A stretch of DNA of 64,000 bases from Parvibaculum sp035325945 (GCF_035325945.1 NZ_DAOKYX010000004.1:80912-144911), one strand, 5' to 3'. Counted from the stretch's first letter, positions 19,139-27,158 are shown. Notes: a model not told the origin generated them from the sequence alone. Program-made: numbers and translations.

Positions 19139-19654
19139 ATGCCGAAATCCGCAGGTGACGAGCCCGGCCTCCTTTCGCGCCTCGGCGAACTGCGCGTGGT
19201 TCTGGAGCTGGGCGCGATGCTCCCCTCGCTCCCTGCCCTCATGCGCGCNNNNNNNNNNNNNNNNNNNNNNNNNNNNNNNNNNNNNNNNNNNNNNNNNNNN
19301 NNNNNNNNNNNNNNNNNNNNNNNNNNNNNNNNNNNNNNNNNNNNNNNNCTGGCGAGCCCCTTCGCCGCCGGCTACCGCAGCGACGGCTCGACCGACGCGG
19401 CGCTTGCCGAGCGCCTCAGGCATGCGCCGCCGGTTCCCTGCACGGCCATCTACTCGAAGACGGACGGCATCGTTCCCTGGGCGGCCTGCCTCGAGGAAAA
19501 AGGTCCGCAGACGGAAAATATAGAAGTACAGGCCACCCATATCGGAATGGGTGTGAACCCGCTCGTGCTCTGGGCCATAGCCGACAGGCTGGCGCAGCCC
19601 GAGGGAGGCTGGCGGCCCTTCGACCGCTCAGGCTTCCACGCGATTTTCTATTGA
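19139..19654 (+). CDS. Alpha/beta hydrolase, interrupted by an assembly gap
   Basis: Two ends of one gene flank a 100-N gap. The N-terminal part (from ATG 19139, GGAGG 4 bp upstream) reads LSRLGELRVVLELGAMLPSL; the C-terminal part has VPCTAIYSKTDGIVPW (Asp of the catalytic triad) and ATHIGMGVNPLVLWAIADRL with the catalytic His. The stretch carrying the nucleophile GxSxG is missing. Homologues of this esterase-like type are about 260-280 aa, so roughly 300 bp are probably hidden in the gap. Both parts are in the same frame as drawn, but that is meaningless with an estimated gap. Substrate unknown. Confidence 0.75.
   Translation: MPKSAGDEPGLLSRLGELRVVLELGAMLPSLPALMRXXXXXXXXXXXXXXXXXXXXXXXXXXXXXXXXXXLASPFAAGYRSDGSTDAALAERLRHAPPVPCTAIYSKTDGIVPWAACLEEKGPQTENIEVQATHIGMGVNPLVLWAIADRLAQPEGGWRPFDRSGFHAIFY
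19249..19348. other. Assembly gap (100 N)
   Basis: Exactly 100 N, a conventional filler for unknown length. It removes the middle of the alpha/beta hydrolase gene. Confidence 0.98.
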
Positions 19655-19679
19655 TGGATCGAGACGGAACGGAAGCGGC

Positions 19680-20477
19680 TCAGATCCGCAGCTCATATTC
19701 GAAGATGAGCTTCAGCGTGCCGTCCGGCGTCGAAGGCGTGACGCCAAAGAGATAGCCCACATCGTATTTGAGCTTGCCCGGCAGCCCCGCAATGCCCCTG
19801 AAGGTGCCCTGAACGGCCGGGCCGATCATATGTTCCTGATCGTCTCTGGAGTCGAAATTGTTGATCCGCCCGAATTCGCCATAGGCTTCGATCGCCGGCT
19901 CGAAAAGCGGATCGAGACGCCAGCGGCTCTGGAGCCTGTAGGTGAGGCCCACCCCGCCCTCGCCATTCGCGCCAAGCTCGCGCTCGAGAACCAGGTTGAT
20001 CGTGTTCGTCGTGCGGCCGATGTCCTTGGCAATCAGCGGTCCGAAGGCAAGCTCGTCCGCATCGCCCTGCCGGTCGCGCACATGCTCATACTCGATGAGG
20101 AATCCGAGATCGGCGAAATATTTTCCCCGCTCGGTCAGCTGGAAGCGGTTTTCCCACTCCGTCGCATCGAAATGCGTGCTGCCGCCGGCATCCTTCTTCC
20201 AGATGCCATAGACTTCCGTGGCCCAGAAATCGGTAACGCCATAGGCAAGGCCCACCTTGTGTTTCTGCTCGTTGTCCTTCGAGGCATCCCCGTCGAAGGT
20301 GCGGTAGCCCTGATACTCGATCTCCACCTCGCCCTGCTCGACATAGGGCGAATAGACCTTGATCGCGGCCGCATCCGCATGGCCGCCCGGTATGAGGGCC
20401 GAGGCCGAAAAAGCGCCGAGAACGCAGGCGGCGACCCGCCCTAGCTTCTGGCCCGATCCGTTTCCGTAGATTTTCAT
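19680..20477 (-). CDS. Alternative reading: separate outer-membrane barrel-like protein, 265 aa
   Basis: If the G run at 20482-20486 is really four bases, or if ribosomes re-initiate, this gene starts at ATG 20477. GGGGG lies 4 bp upstream and could serve as ribosome binding site. It would begin with a normal signal peptide: MKIYGNGSGQKLGR, hydrophobic VAACVLGAFSASALI, cleavage near GGHADA. The mature part (YVEQGEVEIEYQGYRTFDGD onward) shows beta-strand alternation and a strand-like end LKLIFEYELRI. I do not recognise a named family. Placement behind FTR1 and a cupredoxin suggests a role in iron or other metal passage across the outer membrane; that is inference. Confidence 0.5.
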   Translation of the reverse strand: MKIYGNGSGQKLGRVAACVLGAFSASALIPGGHADAAAIKVYSPYVEQGEVEIEYQGYRTFDGDASKDNEQKHKVGLAYGVTDFWATEVYGIWKKDAGGSTHFDATEWENRFQLTERGKYFADLGFLIEYEHVRDRQGDADELAFGPLIAKDIGRTTNTINLVLERELGANGEGGVGLTYRLQSRWRLDPLFEPAIEAYGEFGRINNFDSRDDQEHMIGPAVQGTFRGIAGLPGKLKYDVGYLFGVTPSTPDGTLKLIFEYELRI

Positions 20478-21254
20478 TGCGCCCCCGATGATGACGAGAG
20501 TCCCGACATAGAAGAGAAGCTGAATACCCGAGGGGCGCGCCGTATAGCCGATCAGGGTGTGGAGGATCTGGCCGAGGATGCTCTGCTCAGTCAGCAGCCA
20601 GGACGTATCCCAGATGTTACGGCCGAGCGGCGGCAGGAGCCCGGCCCGTGTCAGATAATTCGCGCCCTGCGCGGCGAGGCCGGCGGCAAGCAGCAGGATC
20701 ATCCAGCCGGTAACGGCAAAGAGCTTCTTCGTGGAAAGGTTGAGCAGCCCCTTGTAGAGCGCATAGCCGAGCGCGGCGCCGGAGACGACACCGATGATGC
20801 CGCCCGTCAGAAGCCCCGATGCGCCTGTACCGCCGCTCGCAATGCCGTAAAGGAAGAGCACCACTTCCGAGCCTTCGCGCAGCACCGCGATGCCGACCGC
20901 GATCGCAACCGCATAGAGCGGGCGCGCGCCGACCGCCACATCGCGCCCCACCGCCTTCATCTCGGCCGCAAGCTCTCGGCCATGGCTGTTCATCCAGACA
21001 TTGTGCCAGCCGAGCATGATGACGGCGATGAAGAGGACGGATGCGTTGAAGACTTCCTGACCAGTGCCCTGGAGCGAATTCGCGATAGTGCCGGCAAAAC
21101 CTGCGACGATCGCCGCGCCGAGAATGCCCGCGCCGACGCCCGCGACGAGCCATCGGTTGCGACCGGCGACCCCCGTCGTCGCCGCGGCGACGATGCTGAC
21201 CACCAGAGCGGCCTCGATGACTTCACGAAAAACGATGATGAGCGTGGCCAGCAT
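19680..21254 (-). CDS. FTR1-family iron permease fused in frame to a predicted outer-membrane barrel domain
   Basis: 524 aa. Residues 1-260 form an FTR1 permease: about seven helices with the iron-binding REVIE (FREVIEAALVV, TM1) and REGSE (LREGSEVVLFL, TM4) motifs, expected to move iron across the inner membrane. After YVGTLVIIGGAMK a second signal-peptide-like segment follows (KLGRVAACVLGAFSASAL, cleavage-like HADA), then ~235 residues of alternating hydrophobic/polar strands (HKVGLAYGVTDFWATEVYG, LKLIFEYELRI) like an outer-membrane barrel. A soluble or outer-membrane tail on FTR1 is odd topologically. A run of five G (20486-20482, minus strand) at the junction makes a frameshift suspect: with four G, FTR1 ends at a TGA overlapping the barrel ATG at 20477. 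Operon with the cupredoxin 15 bp upstream. Confidence 0.8.
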   Translation of the reverse strand: MLATLIIVFREVIEAALVVSIVAAATTGVAGRNRWLVAGVGAGILGAAIVAGFAGTIANSLQGTGQEVFNASVLFIAVIMLGWHNVWMNSHGRELAAEMKAVGRDVAVGARPLYAVAIAVGIAVLREGSEVVLFLYGIASGGTGASGLLTGGIIGVVSGAALGYALYKGLLNLSTKKLFAVTGWMILLLAAGLAAQGANYLTRAGLLPPLGRNIWDTSWLLTEQSILGQILHTLIGYTARPSGIQLLFYVGTLVIIGGAMKIYGNGSGQKLGRVAACVLGAFSASALIPGGHADAAAIKVYSPYVEQGEVEIEYQGYRTFDGDASKDNEQKHKVGLAYGVTDFWATEVYGIWKKDAGGSTHFDATEWENRFQLTERGKYFADLGFLIEYEHVRDRQGDADELAFGPLIAKDIGRTTNTINLVLERELGANGEGGVGLTYRLQSRWRLDPLFEPAIEAYGEFGRINNFDSRDDQEHMIGPAVQGTFRGIAGLPGKLKYDVGYLFGVTPSTPDGTLKLIFEYELRI

Positions 21255-21269
21255 GACGGCCCCCCGACC

Positions 21270-21617
21270 TTACTTGACGATGATCTTGCCCTGAGCCGTC
21301 GACTGGTTAAATTCGCCGAAGAAGGGATAGCTGCCCGGCTCCAGAGGATCGAGATAGACCGAGATCTCGCCATGGGCCGGAACGATCTTCTCGCGATTGA
21401 GCTCGTAGGATTCGAACTCCTCGGGGGTCGGATCGAGATTCTTGATGACGAGCTTCGCTTCCTTGCCGGCCGGTATTTCCAGCTCGTCCGGCGTGAAGCG
21501 GTGGTCCTGAATGGTGATCTCGTAAACCTCGGGCTCCTGCGCCTGAACCGTTCCACCCGCCGCCAACGCCAAAAAGACTGCCGCCATCGCTGCAGTCGTC
21601 AGGAAACTCCGCGCCAT
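21270..21617 (-). CDS. Periplasmic cupredoxin-domain protein, iron-uptake partner of FTR1
   Basis: 115 aa from MARSFLTT; signal peptide ends QAQ|EPEVYEI. Single cupredoxin fold: FTPDELEIPAGKEAKLVIKN, FESYELNREKIVPAHGE and PGSYPFFGEFNQ. The type I copper ligands are not complete: there is no cysteine, and the usual Cys-x-x-His loop reads PGSYPFFGEF. This is the pattern of the EfeO/FtrB-like domains found beside FTR1 permeases, thought to help iron oxidation or delivery rather than carry a blue-copper centre. It is the first gene of the cupredoxin-FTR1 operon, behind a Fur-like site at 21659-21673. Confidence 0.86.
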   Translation of the reverse strand: MARSFLTTAAMAAVFLALAAGGTVQAQEPEVYEITIQDHRFTPDELEIPAGKEAKLVIKNLDPTPEEFESYELNREKIVPAHGEISVYLDPLEPGSYPFFGEFNQSTAQGKIIVK

Positions 21618-21658
21618 TTCTTTGCTCGCTTCCGGCCTTTGCCTATGATTTCCGCATG

Positions 21659-21673
21659 TAATAATCATTCGCA
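21659..21673 (-). promoter_or_regulatory. Fur-like iron operator upstream of the cupredoxin-FTR1 operon
   Basis: Minus-strand TGCGAATGATTATTA, 42 bp before the cupredoxin start. It resembles the 7-1-7 Fur core TGATAAT-N-ATTATCA and matches the site before the ferric ABC importer at 13 of 15 positions. Confidence 0.6.
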
Positions 21674-21700
21674 AAAGCTGTCAACGCACAAATTGACGCA

Positions 21701-22384
21701 TTACCTCACGCCCCTTGCGATCCGGGCCGCCGCCTCGAAGCCGATGCGGGGGCTCGAAAGCACCGGCACCGGCAAATCCCGGCACAGAGCCGCCGCAGGG
21801 GCCATGGAGGCCTGTGCGAGCACCAGCACATCGACATCATGCGCGGCCTCGGCAAGCCGGCGGGCGATTTCCTGGTAGTAGTCGTCGAGCCTCCCCTCCC
21901 GGAAAGCGGTCCAGACATCGTCGAAAAGGAAGGTCGTGAACTCGTAATCGCGGCCGATTGCACGCGCGGAATCGGCGATGAGGGCCTCGGTATTGGGCAC
22001 GGTCGCCGGGATGCAGGCGCAGATGCCGATCCGGTGTCCCTGCAGCACCGCGAGATCGGCCATGGGCCGGTCGATCCTGAGAAGCGGCACGGGAGCATCG
22101 GCCGCCGCGCGCTCGACCGAGGCGCCGAGCGTCGAGCAGGTGCAGACGACGACCCGCGCCCCGCCCTCGGCAAGAGCGATCAGCGCCTCTTGCGTCATGA
22201 AGTCGAGAGCGGGCGTCACACGGCCGGCCTTTTCGGCGGCGGCGAGCAGGTCTTCCCGCACCACATGGGTGAGCGCGAGTTCAGGCGCGATCTCACGCCC
22301 CAGCGCGTTGAAGGTTTCGATATGGATCGCCGCCGTATGCAGGAAGGCGATGGCGGCGCCGTGACTTCTGCGTGATGGAGGCAT
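21701..22384 (-). CDS. Aspartate/glutamate racemase-family protein
   Basis: 227 aa. Two-domain Asp/Glu/hydantoin racemase fold: N-terminal IAFLHTAAIHIETFNALG, the first catalytic-cysteine motif VVVCTCSTLGASVE (residue ~80), IDRPMADLAVLQGHRIGICA, and C-terminal DVDVLVLAQASMAPAAALC. At the position of the second catalytic cysteine this protein reads LAQASM, so a classical two-cysteine racemase mechanism is doubtful; the LAQxSM variant occurs in a subgroup of the family. Substrate unknown. Same strand as ilvC upstream, but separated by the ilvC terminator, so likely independent. Confidence 0.78.
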   Translation of the reverse strand: MPPSRRSHGAAIAFLHTAAIHIETFNALGREIAPELALTHVVREDLLAAAEKAGRVTPALDFMTQEALIALAEGGARVVVCTCSTLGASVERAAADAPVPLLRIDRPMADLAVLQGHRIGICACIPATVPNTEALIADSARAIGRDYEFTTFLFDDVWTAFREGRLDDYYQEIARRLAEAAHDVDVLVLAQASMAPAAALCRDLPVPVLSSPRIGFEAAARIARGVR

Positions 22385-22440
22385 GGGCGGTTTTCCCTCT
22401 GGTCGCCCCGGCTTGCATCGGGGGCGGTTTCATTCGGACG

Positions 22441-22484
22441 CCGAAAACAAAATGGGCCCTTCGCGATCTACGCGAAGGGCCCAT
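22441..22484 (-). terminator. Rho-independent terminator of ilvC
   Basis: 14-bp perfect stem (22484-22471 with 22465-22452) around a 5-nt loop, followed on the minus strand by TTTGTTTTC. It starts 32 bp after the ilvC stop. Confidence 0.9.
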
Positions 22485-22516
22485 CGAAACGGCTCGGGCT
22501 TATGCGCGAGATCGCG

Positions 22517-23536
22517 TCAGTTCTTGTCCTTGTCTACGAGTTTGTTGGCGGCGATCCACGGCATCATGGCGCGCAGACGGGCGCCGACTTCCTCGATCGG
22601 ATGCGCGGCATTGCGGGCGCGAATGGCCTTGAAGCTCGTCTGGTTGACCTTGTTCTCGAGCATCCAGTCGCGCGTGAAGCGGCCGGTCTGGATGTCTTCG
22701 AGGACGCGCTTCATTTCCGCCTTCGTCTCGGCGGTGATGATGCGCGGGCCGGTGACGTATTCGCCATACTCCGCCGTGTTCGAGACCGAGTAGTTCATGT
22801 TGGCGATGCCGCCTTCGTAGATGAGGTCGACGATGAGCTTCACTTCGTGGAGGCACTCGAAATAGGCCATTTCCGGCGCGTAGCCAGCTTCCACCAGCGT
22901 CTCGAAACCGGCGCGGATGAGTTCGACGACACCGCCGCAAAGCACGACCTGCTCGCCGAAGAGGTCCGTCTCGCACTCTTCCCTGAAGGTCGTCTCGATG
23001 ATGCCGGCGCGGCCGCCGCCGATGGCGGAGGCGTAGGACAGGCCGACGTCATGCGCGTTGCCGCTCGCATCCTGATGGACCGCGATGAGGCACGGCACGC
23101 CGCCGCCGCGCTTGTACTCCGAACGTACCGTGTGGCCGGGGCCCTTCGGCGCCACCATGAGCACGTCGATGTCCTTGCGCGGCTCGATGAGATTGAAATG
23201 GATGTTGAGGCCGTGGGCGAAGAAGAGCGACGCGCCCGGCTTCATGTTGGCGTGCAGATGGTCGCGGTAGATGTCGCCCTGAAGCTCGTCCGGCGTGAGC
23301 ATCATCAGCACGTCGGCCCACTTGGCCGCTTCGGCAACCGACAGGACCTTGAGCCCCTCGCCTTCCGCCTTCTTCGCGGTGGCCGAGCCCTCGCGCAGCG
23401 CGACGGCGACTTCCTTCACGCCCGAGTCGCGCAGATTGAGCGCGTGAGCGTGGCCCTGGCTGCCATAGCCGATGATGGCGACCTTCTTGCCCTTGATCAG
23501 GTTCACGTCTGCGTCGCGGTCGTAGTAAACGCGCAT
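22517..23536 (-). CDS. ilvC: Ketol-acid reductoisomerase
   Basis: Isomerises and reduces acetolactate/acetohydroxybutyrate in valine and isoleucine synthesis using NADPH and Mg2+. 339 aa, class I length. Rossmann motif IIGYGSQGHAHALNLRDSGV near residue 20; APKGPGHTVRSEYKRGGGVP; metal-binding DLFGEQVVLCGG and ECLHEVKLIVDLIYEGG with the acidic ligands; C-terminal EVGARLRAMMPWI. It is downstream of ilvH (34 bp) in the ilvB-ilvH-ilvC order and ends in a strong terminator. Confidence 0.97.
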   Translation of the reverse strand: MRVYYDRDADVNLIKGKKVAIIGYGSQGHAHALNLRDSGVKEVAVALREGSATAKKAEGEGLKVLSVAEAAKWADVLMMLTPDELQGDIYRDHLHANMKPGASLFFAHGLNIHFNLIEPRKDIDVLMVAPKGPGHTVRSEYKRGGGVPCLIAVHQDASGNAHDVGLSYASAIGGGRAGIIETTFREECETDLFGEQVVLCGGVVELIRAGFETLVEAGYAPEMAYFECLHEVKLIVDLIYEGGIANMNYSVSNTAEYGEYVTGPRIITAETKAEMKRVLEDIQTGRFTRDWMLENKVNQTSFKAIRARNAAHPIEEVGARLRAMMPWIAANKLVDKDKN

Positions 23537-23570
23537 GGGTCTCTCGTCCTTTTCGTCTCTAGATTAGCTG

Positions 23571-24083
23571 TTACATCGCCTCGGCGCCGCGGGCGATCGC
23601 CACGACGCCGGTCCGCGACACATCCACGAGGCCGAGCGGCCTCATCAAACCGATGAACGCGTCGATCTTGTCCGGCGCGCCCGTCACTTCAAACACGAAG
23701 GAAGAATGCGTGGTGTCGATCACGCGGGCGCGGAACGCATCCGAAAGGCGCAACGCCTCGACGCGCTTCTCGCCGGCGCCCGCAACCTTGATGAGCGCCA
23801 TTTCGCGCTCGACAGACTTCGTCTCGGCAGTAAGGTCCACGACCTTGTGAACCGGGACCAGCCGCTCGAGCTGGGCCTTGATCTGCTCGATCACCATGGG
23901 CGTTCCCGCGGTCACCACGGTGATGCGGGAGGTGTGCTCGGCCTGATCGACCTCGGCGACCGTCAGGCTCTCGATATTGTAGCCACGGCCCGAAAAAAGC
24001 CCGATGACGCGCGCCAGAACGCCGGCCTCGTTGTCCACGAGTACCGCGATCGTATGCCGTTCGATCTTGCTGTCGTCGCTCAT
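23571..24083 (-). CDS. ilvH: Acetolactate synthase small (regulatory) subunit
   Basis: Binds branched-chain amino acids and confers feedback control on the large subunit. 170 aa from MSDDSKIERH (an in-frame TTG at 24158 would add 25 unlikely residues). The N-terminal ACT domain has IAVLVDNEAGVLARVIGLFS, RGYNIESLTVAEVD and RITVVTAG; the C-terminal regulatory domain has LVPVHKVVDLT, VEREMALIKVAG and SFVFEVTGAPDKIDAFI. It sits 126 bp downstream of ilvB and 34 bp upstream of ilvC. Confidence 0.95.
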   Translation of the reverse strand: MSDDSKIERHTIAVLVDNEAGVLARVIGLFSGRGYNIESLTVAEVDQAEHTSRITVVTAGTPMVIEQIKAQLERLVPVHKVVDLTAETKSVEREMALIKVAGAGEKRVEALRLSDAFRARVIDTTHSSFVFEVTGAPDKIDAFIGLMRPLGLVDVSRTGVVAIARGAEAM

Positions 24084-24209
24084 CAGGGCTCCCCGCGGGG
24101 TGAAATTCGTGAAGGAAGGGGCTCGCGCCCCGGTATTCGCTCCGGCTCTATAGCCCAAGCGAGGCCCGGGGCGAAAGGGCTATCGGCCCCCGAAAAGGGC
24201 CGACTTCCC

Positions 24210-25964
24210 TCAAACGAGCATCTTGCCCGCTTCGGTAACGGCCGCCGCCTCGATATCGTCGGCCAGAATCATCTCGTTATGGGCCGCCCCGGAGGGGATC
24301 ATGGGGAAGCAGTTCTCGAGCTTGTCCACGACGCAATCGAAGATGACCGGTCCCTTCGCGTCGATCATTTCCTTGATCTTGGCGTCGAGTTCGCCCGGCT
24401 TCGTCGCCCGGATGCCGATGGCACCATAAGCCTCGGCGAGTTTCACGAAATCGGGCAGCGATTCCGAATAGGAGTGCGAGTAGCGCCCGCCATGCAGCAG
24501 TTCCTGCCACTGGCGGACCATGCCCATATACTCGTTGTTCAGAATGAAAATCTTGATCGGCAGCATGAACTGAACCGCGGTCGAGATCTCCTGCATGCAC
24601 ATCTGGATCGAGGCTTCGCCGGCAATGTCGATGACGAGCGCGTCCGGATGCGCGATCTGCACGCCCACAGCGGCCGGCAGGCCGTAGCCCATCGTGCCGA
24701 GGCCGCCTGAGGTCATCCAGCGGTTCGGCTTGTCGAAGTGGAAATGCTGCGCGGCCCACATCTGGTGCTGGCCGACTTCCGTGGTGATGTAGGTCTCGCG
24801 CCCCTTTGTCAGCTCATAGAGCCGCTGGATGGCGTATTGCGGCTTGATCACCTCGTCCGAGTGCTTGAAATCGAGCGAGCGGCGCGCGCGCCACTTGTCG
24901 ATCTGCGCCCACCATTCGGCGAGCGCCGCCTTGTCCGGCTTGCAGACCTTCGCCTTCCAGATGCGGATCATGTCCTCCAGGACATGCGCTGCGTCGCCGA
25001 CGATGGCGACATCGACATGGACGACCTTGTTGATCGAGGACGCGTCGATATCGACATGGATCTTCTTCGAGCCCGGCGAGAAGGCGTCGATGCGGCCGGT
25101 CACCCGGTCGTCGAAACGCGCGCCGATATTGATCATCAGATCGCAGTCGTGCATCGCATTGTTGGCTTCATAGGTGCCGTGCATGCCGAGCATGCCGAGC
25201 CACTGCTTGTCGGAAGCCGGATAGGCGCCGAGCCCCATCAGCGTCGAGGTGATCGGGTAGCCGGTGAGTTTCACGAATTCGCGCAGGAGCTGGCTTGCGA
25301 CCGGCCCCGAATTGATGATGCCGCCGCCCGTGTAGAAGATCGGGCGCTTCGCCTCGGCGATGAGCGCGACCGCTTCCTTGATCGCCTCGACGTCGCCCTT
25401 GATGCGCGGGCGATAGGTCTTGTGGACGACGTTTTGCGGGCCGACATATTCGGCCTTCTGGAACTGCACGTCCTTCGGAATGTCGATGACGACCGGGCCG
25501 GGGCGGCCATGCGTCGCGACATAGAAGGCTTCGTGCATGACGCGCGTCAGCTCCTTCGCCGAATTGACGAGCCAGTTGTGCTTGGTACAGGGGCGCGTGA
25601 TGCCGACCGTATCGCACTCCTGGAAGGCGTCGGTGCCGATCAGATGCGTCGGCACCTGCCCCGTGAGGCAGACGATCGGGATCGAATCCATCAGCGCATC
25701 GGTGAGGCCCGTGACCGAATTGGTCGCGCCCGGCCCCGAGGTGACGAGAACGACGCCCGGCTTGCCCGTCGAGCGCGCATAGCCCTCGGCGGCATGAACC
25801 GCGCCCTGCTCGTGGCGGACGAGGATGTGCTTGATCCTGTTCTGCTGGAAAAGCGCGTCATAGATCGGCAGCACCGCACCGCCCGGATAGCCGAAGATCG
25901 TGTCTACGCCCTGGTCAACCAGCGCCTTTATGACGATTTCTGCGCCTGTCATTTCCTGGGGCAT
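24210..25964 (-). CDS. ilvB: Acetolactate synthase large (catalytic) subunit
   Basis: ThDP/FAD enzyme condensing pyruvate with pyruvate or 2-ketobutyrate. 584 aa. ThDP-enzyme domains in order: YPGGAVLPIYDAL, LVRHEQGAVHAAEGYARSTG with the catalytic Glu, TSGPGATNSVTGL, the central FAD-binding domain, then VDIDASSINKVV and the pyrophosphate domain GGLGTMGYGLPAAVG...IAGEASIQM...ILNNEYMGMVRQWQELLHGG. The ThDP metal motif reads GEA rather than GDG, as I recall for other alphaproteobacterial enzymes. First gene of ilvBHC, with a structured 177-bp leader. Confidence 0.97.
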   Translation of the reverse strand: MPQEMTGAEIVIKALVDQGVDTIFGYPGGAVLPIYDALFQQNRIKHILVRHEQGAVHAAEGYARSTGKPGVVLVTSGPGATNSVTGLTDALMDSIPIVCLTGQVPTHLIGTDAFQECDTVGITRPCTKHNWLVNSAKELTRVMHEAFYVATHGRPGPVVIDIPKDVQFQKAEYVGPQNVVHKTYRPRIKGDVEAIKEAVALIAEAKRPIFYTGGGIINSGPVASQLLREFVKLTGYPITSTLMGLGAYPASDKQWLGMLGMHGTYEANNAMHDCDLMINIGARFDDRVTGRIDAFSPGSKKIHVDIDASSINKVVHVDVAIVGDAAHVLEDMIRIWKAKVCKPDKAALAEWWAQIDKWRARRSLDFKHSDEVIKPQYAIQRLYELTKGRETYITTEVGQHQMWAAQHFHFDKPNRWMTSGGLGTMGYGLPAAVGVQIAHPDALVIDIAGEASIQMCMQEISTAVQFMLPIKIFILNNEYMGMVRQWQELLHGGRYSHSYSESLPDFVKLAEAYGAIGIRATKPGELDAKIKEMIDAKGPVIFDCVVDKLENCFPMIPSGAAHNEMILADDIEAAAVTEAGKMLV

Positions 25965-26141
25965 GGTTCACATCCTTCGACTGAGCCGTCAGGGCCCACC
26001 TCATGCGGGCCGTTCTACTTTGCGAAACGTCTTCACGATCTGGGCGCCACCCGGAACGCGAATGCCCCGCATCAGGGCGGGGCATCACACATACGGCCGC
26101 GGGGCTTGCCTGCCATAAAGTGGCGGAAACCTAGCTGCCCC
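25965..26141 (-). promoter_or_regulatory. Leader of ilvB with two hairpins
   Basis: 177 bp between the miaA stop and ilvB. Two inverted repeats: a 9-bp stem 26062-26070/26077-26085 (ATGCCCCGC/GCGGGGCAT) and a 7-bp stem near 25993-25999/26005-26011 (one G-U). They could form an attenuation-like leader, but I found no leader peptide rich in Ile, Val or Leu codons. Confidence 0.4.
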
Positions 26142-27092
26142 TCAGGAGGCGGTCAACCCCAAATCGTCAATAAATGAAAAGATTTCTCCATATGAGCTTT
26201 CCGAAAATTGCGTGTTAACTCTTTTCCACGCAATCATCTGAGTCCGGAACCATGTCTCCTGGCGCTTGGCGTAGCGGCGCGTCTCCGCCTGCCCCTCCCG
26301 GATCGCAGTGGAAAGCTCAATATTTCCAGAGAGATAGCCAAGGAGCGGCCGAAGCCCCAGCGCCTTCATGAGCGGAACATCGTCCGGGAGGCCGAGTTTC
26401 GAGAGCGCCTCCACCTCCGCCAGCGCGCCCTCCTCGACCATCGCCTCGAAGCGCCTGTCGCAACGCTCGCGGAGAAGCTCCCTTTCGGGCGCGAGCACGA
26501 TACGGGCAAGTCCGCCCCTTAGCAGCGGCCGGGCCGGCTCCTTCTGCCACTGGCTGAGCGGCCTGCCCGTGGCCCGCGCGACCTCGAGCCCGCGCGCGAT
26601 GCGCTGCGGGTCGGACGGGCGGATGACGGCGGCGAGTTCCGGGTCGGCCTCGCGGAGCAGCGCGTGCGCTCCCGCGCCCGCCGCCGCCACCTCGTCGCGG
26701 ATGGCGAAGCGTATCTCCTCCGGCACGGAAGGGATGGGCGAGAAGCCTTCGATCAGCGCGCGGAAATAGAGGCCCGTGCCGCCGACGACAATGGGAAGCC
26801 GGCCGCGCGCCTCGATGTCGCGCAGCGCATCGACCGCCATCCGCGCCCAGCGCCCGGCCGAGCAGCGCTCAGCCCCCGAAAGCACGCCATAAAGATGATG
26901 CGGAACGCTGGCCTCCTCCTCGGGCGAGGGCCGCGCGGTCAGCACGCGCAGATCGCGATAGACCTGCATCGAATCCGCGTTGACGATCTCGCCGCCAAGC
27001 CGTTGCGCCAGCTCGAGCGCAAGCGCGGACTTGCCGCTCGCCGTCGGCCCTGCAATAAGGATCGCTCGTTTGACCTCGAGTGGCTTTTCCAC
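26142..27092 (-). CDS. miaA: tRNA dimethylallyltransferase
   Basis: Adds the dimethylallyl group to A37 of tRNAs reading UNN codons. 316 aa. P-loop IAGPTASGKSALALELAQRL (residues ~13-32), NADSMQVYRDL, PIVVGGTGLYFRALIEG, and the tRNA-binding end RRYAKRQETWFR. It starts with GTG at 27092 behind AAGG; serB diverges 66 bp away. It lies directly upstream of the ilvB leader on the same strand, but the genes are probably separate units. Confidence 0.96.
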   Translation of the reverse strand: MEKPLEVKRAILIAGPTASGKSALALELAQRLGGEIVNADSMQVYRDLRVLTARPSPEEEASVPHHLYGVLSGAERCSAGRWARMAVDALRDIEARGRLPIVVGGTGLYFRALIEGFSPIPSVPEEIRFAIRDEVAAAGAGAHALLREADPELAAVIRPSDPQRIARGLEVARATGRPLSQWQKEPARPLLRGGLARIVLAPERELLRERCDRRFEAMVEEGALAEVEALSKLGLPDDVPLMKALGLRPLLGYLSGNIELSTAIREGQAETRRYAKRQETWFRTQMIAWKRVNTQFSESSYGEIFSFIDDLGLTAS

Positions 27093-27158
27093 CGCTTACC
27101 TTCTTCGTCGTCATGGCCCGCATGAAGTGGGGCATGCCGTGTCTGGACCCGTTTCGGC

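Noticed and set aside
25965..26141. Branched-chain leader peptide for ilvB attenuation
   Set aside because: The visible short ATG frame lacks Ile, Val or Leu codon runs.
24738..26177. 479-codon plus-strand open frame
   Set aside because: Antisense of ilvB; Asp/Arg/His-rich translation with no domain.
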